Below, in pieces: positions 1 to 4,587 of a stretch of DNA of 5,303 nucleotides (the first letter of the stretch is position 1; the number at the start of each line of letters is the position of its first letter). A program made the position numbers and the translations under genes. The stretch is from a bacterium. Lineage in GTDB: Bacteria > Oederibacteriota > Muellerivitia > Muellerivitales > Muellerivitaceae. The DNA lies in the NCBI GenBank assembly GCA_025980505.1, contig JAICXI010000164.1, positions 1-5,303 of the forward strand, in the 5' to 3' direction. The notes under the pieces were generated by a model. The model ran no database searches, had not been told where the DNA came from, and saw nothing but the letters and a program-made list of their open reading frames with translations.

Positions 1-32
1 CAAACCCCGGGTCCCAACGCCTCCCCCAGCTC

Positions 33-1829
33 CTAACTTTCCACGTGCCCCTGCGTGGTATCACGGAACTGCATCTTGTACAGCTTGGCGTAAAGGCCGC
101 CCTTGGTTAAAAGCGCGGTGTGCCGGCCCTGCTCGAGGATGCGTCCCTTGTCGACCACCAGGATCCTGTCCGCCTTGCGAACGGTGGAAAGCCGGTGGGC
201 GATCACCAGCGTGGTGCGGTGGCCCATCAGTTTGTTCAGGGCCTTCTGCACCAATTGCTCGCTTTGGGTGTCCAGGGCCGAGGTGGCTTCGTCCAGGATC
301 AGGACCGGCGGATTCTTCAGGATGGCGCGGGCGATGGCCAGGCGCTGGCGTTGGCCGCCCGAGAGCTTGACCCCCCTTTCCCCGATCAAGGTATTGAACC
401 CGTGGGGCGTGTTCTGGATGAACTCCTTGGCATAGGCCGCCTTGGCGGCTTCCTGGACGTCCCAAAAGCTGGCGCCGGGGCGCCCGTAAGCGATGTTCTT
501 CAGGATGGAGTCGTGGAAAAGGATCGTTTCCTGGGTCACGATGCCGATGTGGGCCCGCAGCGAGGAAACCTTGGCCTTGGAAATGTCGCGGCCGTCCCAC
601 AGGATCCGGCCCGAGGTGGGCTGGTAAAAACGCGGAACCAGGTCCGCCAGGGTGCTCTTGCCGCCGCCCGAGGGCCCCACCAGGGCCACCACTTCCCCCT
701 TGCGGATGGTGAAGGAAACGTCCCGGAGGACCGGGTGCCCCGGCACGTACTCGAAACTCACGCCCTTGAACTCGACGGCTTTTTTCAGGGGGCCCAGGGA
801 AACCGCCTCCGGCAGGTCCTTCCAGGGGTCCACCAGGTCGAGGATGTCGAAGCACCTTTCGGCCGAAGCCAGGGCGTGCTGGATGTTGCCCCACAGGCCG
901 TTGAACATCTTGAGGTAGGGATAAAGGGTGGCGGTGGCCACGATAAAGGCACCGAAATCCCCCACCGTCAGGTCGTGAAGGAACAATGACCGGTAGGACA
1001 TCCAAACGATCAGGACCAGCAAGGCCACAGTGGCGATGGATTCCACGATGGGCGAAGAGGCGGCGTAAGCCCGGTTGGCCTGCATGGTGACGGCGAAGAA
1101 CTTGTCGTTGGTGTCCTGGAATTTCCGGCGCTCGAAATGCTCCATGCCGAAGGCCTTCACCACGCGGATGCCCGCCAGGGTTTCGTGCACCTGGGCGTTC
1201 AGGTCGGACAGGATCTGCTGGCCCTCGCCCGAGGCGTGGCGGATCTTGCGCCCATAGCGGAAGATGGGGTAAAGGGCCACGGGAAAGACCACCAGGGCCA
1301 CGAAGGCCAGCCGCCAGTCCAGGTAGATCAGCAGCCCCGCCAAGGCGCCCACCATGAGCCCCGAATAGGTCCCCTGCCCCACCACGTTGATCATGGAATC
1401 CTGGAGGATCTGGACGTCGCTGGTGATGCGGGAAGCCAGGCCTCCCGTGCGCTGGGCGTTGAAATAACTCATGGGCAGCTGTAGAAAATGGACATAAAGC
1501 TCGTTGCGAAGGCGCTGCACCACGCGCTGGCCCAGATAACGGTTGAGGTAGTCCTGGCCGTAGCCGCTCAGCGCCCTCAACAGGGCCGCCAGGAAAGTGA
1601 CCGGGACGGTGAAGTAAAGGAGGCGGCGGTAAACCTCGGCCGGATCGGTGGTTTGCAGGAAGGCGCCGTTGATCAAGGGCTTGAACTGGTACATGACAAA
1701 GGTGGTGGAGGCCGCCGACAGGACCATGCAGGCAAAGGCCAGCCCCACCCGCAGGCGGTAGGGCCTTAAATAAGCCAAAAGGCGCAGGTAAAGTTTGAGG
1801 GAATGCTTGAAACCCGACGATTCCGGCAT
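33..1829 (-). CDS. msbA: MsbA-like ABC exporter (fused membrane domain and ATPase)
   Basis: A 598-residue half-transporter with an N-terminal membrane domain fused to an ATPase; two copies would form the working dimer in the inner membrane. About six hydrophobic segments lie near residues 28-48, 70-90, 151-171, 172-192, 258-280 and 288-310. The ATPase half is complete: A-loop Tyr361, Walker A GPSGGGKS at 385-392, Q-loop Gln433, GERG X-loop at 483-486, signature LSGGQ at 489-493, Walker B VLILDE at 509-514 (catalytic Glu514), SALD D-loop at 517-520 and switch His545, so it should hydrolyse ATP. Length is close to E. coli MsbA (582 residues). The start is supported by AAGGAAGG three bases upstream of ATG. 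Family knowledge suggests export of lipid A core or another lipid to the outer leaflet, but exporters of this fold are hard to tell apart by sequence, so the symbol rests on resemblance. No lipid A gene is visible nearby. A promoter and leader hairpin lie upstream. Confidence 0.95.
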   Translation of the reverse strand: MPESSGFKHSLKLYLRLLAYLRPYRLRVGLAFACMVLSAASTTFVMYQFKPLINGAFLQTTDPAEVYRRLLYFTVPVTFLAALLRALSGYGQDYLNRYLGQRVVQRLRNELYVHFLQLPMSYFNAQRTGGLASRITSDVQILQDSMINVVGQGTYSGLMVGALAGLLIYLDWRLAFVALVVFPVALYPIFRYGRKIRHASGEGQQILSDLNAQVHETLAGIRVVKAFGMEHFERRKFQDTNDKFFAVTMQANRAYAASSPIVESIATVALLVLIVWMSYRSLFLHDLTVGDFGAFIVATATLYPYLKMFNGLWGNIQHALASAERCFDILDLVDPWKDLPEAVSLGPLKKAVEFKGVSFEYVPGHPVLRDVSFTIRKGEVVALVGPSGGGKSTLADLVPRFYQPTSGRILWDGRDISKAKVSSLRAHIGIVTQETILFHDSILKNIAYGRPGASFWDVQEAAKAAYAKEFIQNTPHGFNTLIGERGVKLSGGQRQRLAIARAILKNPPVLILDEATSALDTQSEQLVQKALNKLMGHRTTLVIAHRLSTVRKADRILVVDKGRILEQGRHTALLTKGGLYAKLYKMQFRDTTQGHVES

Positions 1830-1832
1830 GAG

Positions 1833-1840
1833 CCTTCCTT
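1833..1840 (-). promoter_or_regulatory. Ribosome binding site of the ABC exporter gene
   Basis: The minus strand reads AAGGAAGG, then three bases, then the ATG whose A is at 1829. Measured from the AAGGA core the spacing is six bases. This fixes the start of the exporter. Confidence 0.75.
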
Positions 1841-1860
1841 AAAGGGCCGACCTACACGAA

Positions 1861-1886
1861 GAAGCCCGGACCAGGGGCCGGGCTTC
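1861..1886 (-). promoter_or_regulatory. GC-rich stem-loop in the leader of the exporter gene
   Basis: A perfect 9-bp stem, GAAGCCCGG (1861-1869) with CCGGGCTTC (1878-1886), encloses an 8-base loop. On the minus strand it is followed by TTCGTGTAGG, which is only weakly U-rich, so it is a poor intrinsic terminator. It lies between the predicted start of the exporter mRNA (about 1888) and its ATG, so it would form at the extreme 5' end of that transcript. It could protect the mRNA, attenuate it, or stop read-through from the gene further upstream; the sequence does not decide between these. Confidence 0.5.
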
Positions 1887-1894
1887 GGAGGCTC

Positions 1895-1924
1895 ATTCTA
1901 CTCCACGGACCGGATTTCGCTAAA
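1895..1924 (-). promoter_or_regulatory. Predicted sigma-70-type promoter of the exporter gene
   Basis: On the minus strand, a -10 box TAGAAT (1895-1900, five of six bases matching TATAAT) is preceded by an 18-base spacer and a weak -35 box TTTAGC (1919-1924, three of six). The start of transcription would fall near 1888, giving a leader of about 58 bases. The position upstream of the exporter fits, but the weak -35 leaves doubt. Confidence 0.4.
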
Positions 1925-1958
1925 CAATTAAGGAATGCCTGTGCGCCTGTATTCGGCG

Positions 1959-1989
1959 CGGCGGTTTCGACTGCGGGTTTTCACCGCCG
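1959..1989. repeat. Short inverted repeat, 7-bp stem
   Basis: CGGCGGT (1959-1965) pairs perfectly with ACCGCCG (1983-1989) across a 17-base loop. The right arm lies inside the first copy of the 40-bp-spaced direct repeat. No U-run follows on either strand, so it is not an obvious terminator. Confidence 0.35.
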
Positions 1990-2037
1990 GGGCTCGGAAC
2001 CCGTAAAGGAACCCGGGATTTCACCACCGGGACACGG
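1975..2037. repeat. Degenerate direct repeat, two 23-bp copies 40 bp apart
   Basis: The stretches 1975-1997 and 2015-2037 match at 19 of 23 positions. Both begin GGG, then TTTCACC, then CCGGG, and end CGG. The second copy runs into the left arm of the longer inverted repeat at 2022-2103. This suggests a partial duplication of a repeat unit rather than unique regulatory sequence. With only two diverged copies and a 17-base gap, it is not a CRISPR array. Confidence 0.5.
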
Positions 2038-2103
2038 AGACGCAGCTAAATAACAACTGATTTAAAGCTTTTGGTTTAACTGTGCCTCCCTGTCTCTGTG
2101 GTT
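2022..2103. repeat. 82-bp imperfect inverted repeat, REP/MITE-like
   Basis: The left arm (2022-2045) and the reverse complement of the right arm (2080-2103) match at 18 of 24 positions. Partial pairing continues inwards, with CTAAATAA facing TTTAA, around an AT-rich centre that contains AAAGCTTT. The right arm read on the minus strand begins AACCACAGAGACAGGGAGG. From memory, strings like ACCACAGAGACACAGAGG recur between genes in many environmental bacteria; I cannot check that here. There is no coding capacity and no clear target-site duplication. It sits just past the stop of the 2127-2489 gene, where it could also act as a 3'-end RNA structure. Confidence 0.55.
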
Positions 2104-2129
2104 AAGAGAGGTTTTGTTATAGTCTCTTA
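2103..2129 (-). other. Stem-loop overlapping the stop codon of the unknown gene
   Basis: TAAGAGA (2103-2109) pairs with TCTCTTA (2123-2129), a perfect 7-bp stem with a 13-base loop. On the minus strand the stem begins with the TAA stop of the 2127-2489 gene and runs straight into the longer inverted repeat. No U-tract follows, so it would act as a 3' mRNA structure more than as a classical terminator. Confidence 0.35.
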
Positions 2130-2489
2130 TTCAAGGGGGAAGACCCCGTCCGGGGGGACGAAGACGGGCTTCACGCCCGATTCATCCAGCAGCATCCGTT
2201 CGGACCCCGGCAGTTCCCGGAACACCATCCACCGGAAAACCACGTTCCTTCCCTTGAAGGCCCTTTCAAAACGCTCAAAGCGCCTCAAGTAACTCAAAAG
2301 CTCGATGAAGACCCCCTTGATCACGCTGACCCGCAGGGGCCTTAAGCCCCCTTCCCATTCCACGTAATAGACCTGGATTCCACGCCCCTTCCAGGCCAGC
2401 AGGAACAGGACGCTCCGGTTCATCCAGATCCAATCGATCTGGAATCCCCCTTCCTCGAACCGCCTTTCGATGGTGCTTTGCCAGTCCAT
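2127..2489 (-). CDS. Hypothetical protein, tryptophan-rich, divergent from an HTH regulator
   Basis: A 120-residue soluble-looking protein that I do not recognise. It is rich in aromatic residues (Trp3, Trp20, Trp22, Trp33, Trp45, Trp87) and in charged residues. By eye it alternates an N-terminal helix (residues 5-14), beta strands (17-45 and 51-59), an Arg/Glu-rich helix (61-80, with the repeated pattern RRFERFERAF), a strand (82-90), a short helix (94-104) and a final strand near 107-112. That order loosely recalls small nuclease-like alpha/beta folds, but I see no E-x-K or other catalytic motif, so I claim no function. The frame is open further upstream, but those codons cross the predicted promoter at 2560-2588, so I chose the ATG at 2489, preceded by GGGGGG and three bases. 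A second in-frame upstream start is possible. It is probably controlled by the divergent HTH protein. Confidence 0.65.
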   Translation of the reverse strand: MDWQSTIERRFEEGGFQIDWIWMNRSVLFLLAWKGRGIQVYYVEWEGGLRPLRVSVIKGVFIELLSYLRRFERFERAFKGRNVVFRWMVFRELPGSERMLLDESGVKPVFVPPDGVFPLE

Positions 2490-2559
2490 GCGCCCCCCGT
2501 ATCCGGCCTCCGCCGAAGATCGCCCCTTTCCTTGGGCCCCCGCCGTTAAAAGTGCATAA

Positions 2560-2588
2560 ATCCTATAACATTTTTTCCAATTAGTCAA
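2560..2588 (-). promoter_or_regulatory. Predicted promoter of the unknown gene
   Basis: On the minus strand, TTGACT (2583-2588, five of six matching TTGACA) is followed by an ideal 17-base spacer and TAGGAT (2560-2565, four of six). An alternative -10 is the extended TGTTATAGG two bases closer. Transcription would start near 2553, about 63 bases before the ATG at 2489. The -35 box is overlapped by the left half of the dyad at 2584-2601. Confidence 0.55.
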
Positions 2589-2601
2589 AATCTTGTTTGA
2601 C
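2584..2601. promoter_or_regulatory. Candidate operator: perfect dyad GTCAAA-N6-TTTGAC
   Basis: GTCAAA (2584-2589) and TTTGAC (2596-2601) are exact reverse complements separated by six bases. The half-site centres are about 12 bp apart, close to one helical turn, as expected for a dimeric regulator. The left half overlaps the -35 box of the minus-strand promoter, so a bound protein would block it. The natural candidate ligand is the XRE-type protein encoded 73 bp to the right; this is inference from position and symmetry. Confidence 0.5.
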
Positions 2602-2663
2602 AAAAAGTCCCTTTTTAAACCGGGTGGGTTCTGCCATATTGTTTTCGTCGGGAGCAATTTTCC

Positions 2664-2671
2664 GGGAGGGG
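2664..2671 (+). promoter_or_regulatory. Ribosome binding site that sets the start of the HTH gene
   Basis: GGGAGGGG ends two bases before the ATG at 2674, and the GGAGG core is four bases from it. It favours this ATG over the in-frame TTG at 2593, which lies inside the operator and promoter region. Confidence 0.75.
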
Positions 2672-2673
2672 AA

Positions 2674-3027
2674 ATGGCCAAATCGAAGAATAGTTACGTG
2701 ACCGCCGGACTGGCCTTGCGCCGCTTGCGGAGGGAAAAGGGGCTCACCCTGGAAGACCTGGCCGAGCGGGCTGAAATCTCGGTCAGTTACTTGAGCCATA
2801 TCGAGCGCGGGACGCGGCAGGCCCCCTTGAACATGCTGGAACGGCTCTCGGAGATCCTGGGGATGAACCTTTACGAAGTGCTTTCCACTTCCCCATCCGT
2901 CACCACCGCCAAGGAGGCGCCGTCCACTTACGACGCCAAGATCAAGAACCTCTTGAAGACCATGACGGAGAAGGAAAAGAAAAGCCTGCACGGGCTCCTG
3001 AAGCAAATGCACCACAAGGACGCCTGA
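2674..3027 (+). CDS. XRE/Cro-family helix-turn-helix transcriptional regulator
   Basis: A 117-residue DNA-binding protein. Residues about 14-70 form a single HTH_3-type domain: the first helix ALRRLRREKG, then the HTH itself with LTLEDLAERAEIS followed by the recognition-helix region VSYLSHIERGTR (37-48), then LERLSEILGMNLYEVL. The Ser-x-x-Tyr-Leu-Ser-x-Ile-Glu-x-Gly pattern is typical of the family. A linker rich in Ser, Thr and Pro (71-85) leads to a basic helical tail (88-115, KIKNLLKTM..EKEKKSLHGLLKQM) that could mediate dimerisation. There is no cupin, peptidase or toxin domain. The start at 2674 is set by GGGAGGGG. Its own promoter is unclear; the best I see is a weak TGC-CATATT (2632-2640). 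It is transcribed away from the unknown 120-residue gene, and a palindrome lies between them, which suggests repression of both. Confidence 0.92.
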   Translation: MAKSKNSYVTAGLALRRLRREKGLTLEDLAERAEISVSYLSHIERGTRQAPLNMLERLSEILGMNLYEVLSTSPSVTTAKEAPSTYDAKIKNLLKTMTEKEKKSLHGLLKQMHHKDA

Positions 3028-3354
3028 GCCCCCCAAAACGAACCCGGACGGACCGATTCCCAAAAGGAAATCCGGCGGACCGAATGTCCGCTTACCGCTT
3101 ATCGATGGTGTTGGAATCCGTGTGGGAAGCCCTCCGGCGAGGGCGGGGATGGAAGAACCGGTTGCGGGAACCTGGTTCCCTCATGCGGGCGGCCCAGCCC
3201 GCGCAATGGGACAGGCGGGCGAAAGCCGGCGTGAAGAGGTCCGGCGGAATCACCCGGCAGGGGTTCGGGATCGAAACCCGCCTTGGCGGCGGCTTCTTGT
3301 TCTTTCAAACGGCCCCACGATGACGCGGGACTCCCGTCCCCCAAGCCGGCCGGC
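3028..3354. other. Intergenic gap between convergent genes; small hairpins, no convincing gene
   Basis: This 327-bp stretch separates the ends of the HTH gene (plus) and the DUF1573 gene (minus). Stem-loops are seen at 3075-3091 (GCGGAC/GTCCGC, loop of five), 3129-3144 (GCCCTC/GAGGGC, loop of four) and 3261-3279 (GGGTTCG with CGAAACCC, one bulge). None is followed by a proper U-tract, though together they could end transcription from both sides with Rho. A plus-strand open frame, 3084-3323, would encode 79 residues with high third-position GC. It lacks a well-placed ribosome binding site, is full of Arg and Gly as chance frames are in GC-rich DNA, and resembles nothing I know, so I do not call it a gene. 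Confidence 0.5.
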
Positions 3355-4443
3355 TTACTTGCTGGCTTGCACATCCAAGGTGATCTTGGGTTGCTCCGAA
3401 TCGTTGGTGTTCACGATCACTTGGTCCTTCCCGTCGCTGTCCTTGGGCAAGTTCTTGAGCACCGAAACGATCAGCAGGTATTGGTCCTGGCCGTTGTTGT
3501 TGATCCGCTTCACGTAAGGCCGCACCAGCCCCTTGGCCGAGGACACGCTGCGGACGATGAAGCTTTCCGGTCGGTCGGCGGTGGACAAGGTGACGGTCAC
3601 GGGTTGGTCCTGGTGGGGGGCGAAATAAAGACTGCGCGGGTTCACCTGGACCCGTCCCGTGATCTCCCCCAGGACCTGCAGGTCGACCTCGGGCTTTTTG
3701 GGGTTGTCGGTCTTGATCACCACGTTGTCGTTCAAGCTGCCGATGGCCTGCGTATCCGGGAGGCGCACTTGGACCACGGCGCCGCTGCGGTTGTCGGCGG
3801 TCTTGGGGATGGGCGTAATTCCGATCACCGTGACCGAACCGTTCGTGGACTGGGCCGAAAGGATGTGCAAGGGGGCGCCGGGCTTGCCCAACAAGGTGAC
3901 CGGGTTGTCCTTGGTCGTCCCGTGGCGCACGCCGTAAAGGTAAAGCCGGTCCGGCATCACGTCCACGTCCCGGACCACCGTCATATCCAGCTTCAACTGG
4001 AAGTTGGGGTTGGCCGGGTCGTTGCTGGAAACCGTGATGAACTTGGTGGCGTGTCCGGGCCGCCCGCTGGTGTGGTAGGTGGCCTTGATGGTGCCCCGCC
4101 CTCCGGCCGGGATTTCCTTCTTGTCCTCCACCGCCGCGGTGCAACCGCAGGAAGTGGAAACGTTGTTGATTTTCAGCGTGGTCTTGCCCCTGTTGCGGAA
4201 ATGGAATTCATGGACGATATCCGGCCCTTCATCCACGTTGCCGAAGTCGAAGTTGGGGCGGGGGAAGACGATCTTCGGGGCCACGGCCGGGTTGACCGTG
4301 GGCGTGGGGGGGGGCATGGACGGGGCCTGGGCCTGGACGGCCGGGCCGTTCCCTACTTTGACGCCGGGGGAGACGCTGATTTCCTGGGCCAACACCAACG
4401 CCGGGAGTCCTAAAAAGATCGAAAGGGCCAGTCCTTTTTTCAT
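3355..4443 (-). CDS. Secreted DUF1573-domain protein
   Basis: A 362-residue exported protein. A Sec signal peptide begins MKKG, has a hydrophobic core to about residue 18, and probably ends at Ala19 (VLA before QE); there is no lipobox Cys, so it is likely periplasmic or secreted. A Pro/Ala/Val-rich linker (about 35-56) follows. Residues about 58-155 match DUF1573: FDFGNVDEG, then FHFRNRGKTTLKINNV, then the hallmark Ser-Cys99-Gly-Cys101-Thr, then GG and an SSNDP stretch. Two more beta-rich segments (about 160-262 and 263-360) contain KTDNPKKPE and NTNDSEQPKI repeats of the same type but no further Cys pair, suggesting three Ig-like (ASH-type) domains. The family's function is not established. 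I chose the ATG at 4443 because GGAGG lies eight bases upstream and Met-Lys-Lys starts a classical signal peptide; ATGs at 4449 and 4518 are in frame but poorer. A possible -10 box TATGAT lies at 4483-4488, without a good -35. Confidence 0.9.
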   Translation of the reverse strand: MKKGLALSIFLGLPALVLAQEISVSPGVKVGNGPAVQAQAPSMPPPTPTVNPAVAPKIVFPRPNFDFGNVDEGPDIVHEFHFRNRGKTTLKINNVSTSCGCTAAVEDKKEIPAGGRGTIKATYHTSGRPGHATKFITVSSNDPANPNFQLKLDMTVVRDVDVMPDRLYLYGVRHGTTKDNPVTLLGKPGAPLHILSAQSTNGSVTVIGITPIPKTADNRSGAVVQVRLPDTQAIGSLNDNVVIKTDNPKKPEVDLQVLGEITGRVQVNPRSLYFAPHQDQPVTVTLSTADRPESFIVRSVSSAKGLVRPYVKRINNNGQDQYLLIVSVLKNLPKDSDGKDQVIVNTNDSEQPKITLDVQASK

Positions 4444-4451
4444 CGCCATCT

Positions 4452-4456
4452 CCTCC
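4452..4456 (-). promoter_or_regulatory. Ribosome binding site that decides the start of the DUF1573 gene
   Basis: GGAGG on the minus strand is eight bases from the ATG at 4443 but only two from the ATG at 4449. The spacing favours the former, which also gives a cleaner signal peptide. Confidence 0.7.
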
Positions 4457-4553
4457 GAAATTTCTGATCCATAGGGTTTTCCATCATAAAAAGCGGAAAA
4501 ACACACGGAGTTTACCATAAAATCCCGGCTTCCAAGCCAGGAAAAGACGCCTC

Positions 4554-4584
4554 CCGGCGGGCCACACCCGCCGGAACCTTTTTT
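4554..4584. terminator. Terminator-like hairpin after the membrane-protein gene
   Basis: A perfect 8-bp GC stem, CCGGCGGG (4554-4561) with CCCGCCGG (4567-4574), has a 5-base loop. On the plus strand it is followed by AACC and six Ts (4579-4584); on the minus strand by GAGGCGTCTTTT, a later and weaker U-tract. It starts 13 bases past the stop of the minus-strand membrane-protein gene, so that gene is the likely client, even though the better U-tract faces the other way. It separates that gene from the DUF1573 gene, which argues against one operon. Confidence 0.6.
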
Positions 4585-4587
4585 GTC

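Noticed and set aside
120..989. 289-codon plus-strand open frame across the exporter ATPase region
   Set aside because: It is a shadow of the ABC exporter, whose motifs are all intact on the minus strand; the plus-strand product has no recognisable domain.
1975..2103. CRISPR-like repeat arrangement
   Set aside because: There are only two diverged copies with a 17-base gap, no third copy, and no cas gene nearby.
2593..2673. 27-residue upstream extension of the HTH protein starting at TTG
   Set aside because: The TTG lies inside the dyad and promoter region and has no ribosome binding site, whereas the ATG at 2674 has GGGAGGGG just upstream.
2490..2681. N-terminal extension of the 120-residue unknown protein to a start at 2681
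   Set aside because: It would run through the predicted promoter and operator and overlap the start of the HTH gene; the extra residues look non-natural.
3258..3285. tRNA T-arm-like string (GGGTTTCGATCCC on the minus strand)
   Set aside because: The loop is out of register with the canonical TTCRANY, and no acceptor, D or anticodon arms can be built around it.
3283..4413. 376-codon plus-strand open frame antisense to the DUF1573 gene
   Set aside because: The predicted protein is dominated by His, Gly, Asp and Val in a repetitive pattern typical of the antisense frame of a GC-rich gene. The opposite strand has a signal peptide and a recognised domain.
4444..4518. 25-residue extension of the DUF1573 protein to the ATG at 4518
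   Set aside because: It would bury the signal peptide behind a polar leader; the GGAGG at 4452-4456 serves the ATG at 4443.
4527..4538. Short dyad GGCTT-CC-AAGCC upstream of the DUF1573 gene
   Set aside because: The 5-bp arms are short enough to occur by chance in this sequence, and there is no clear promoter box or nearby regulator to tie it to.
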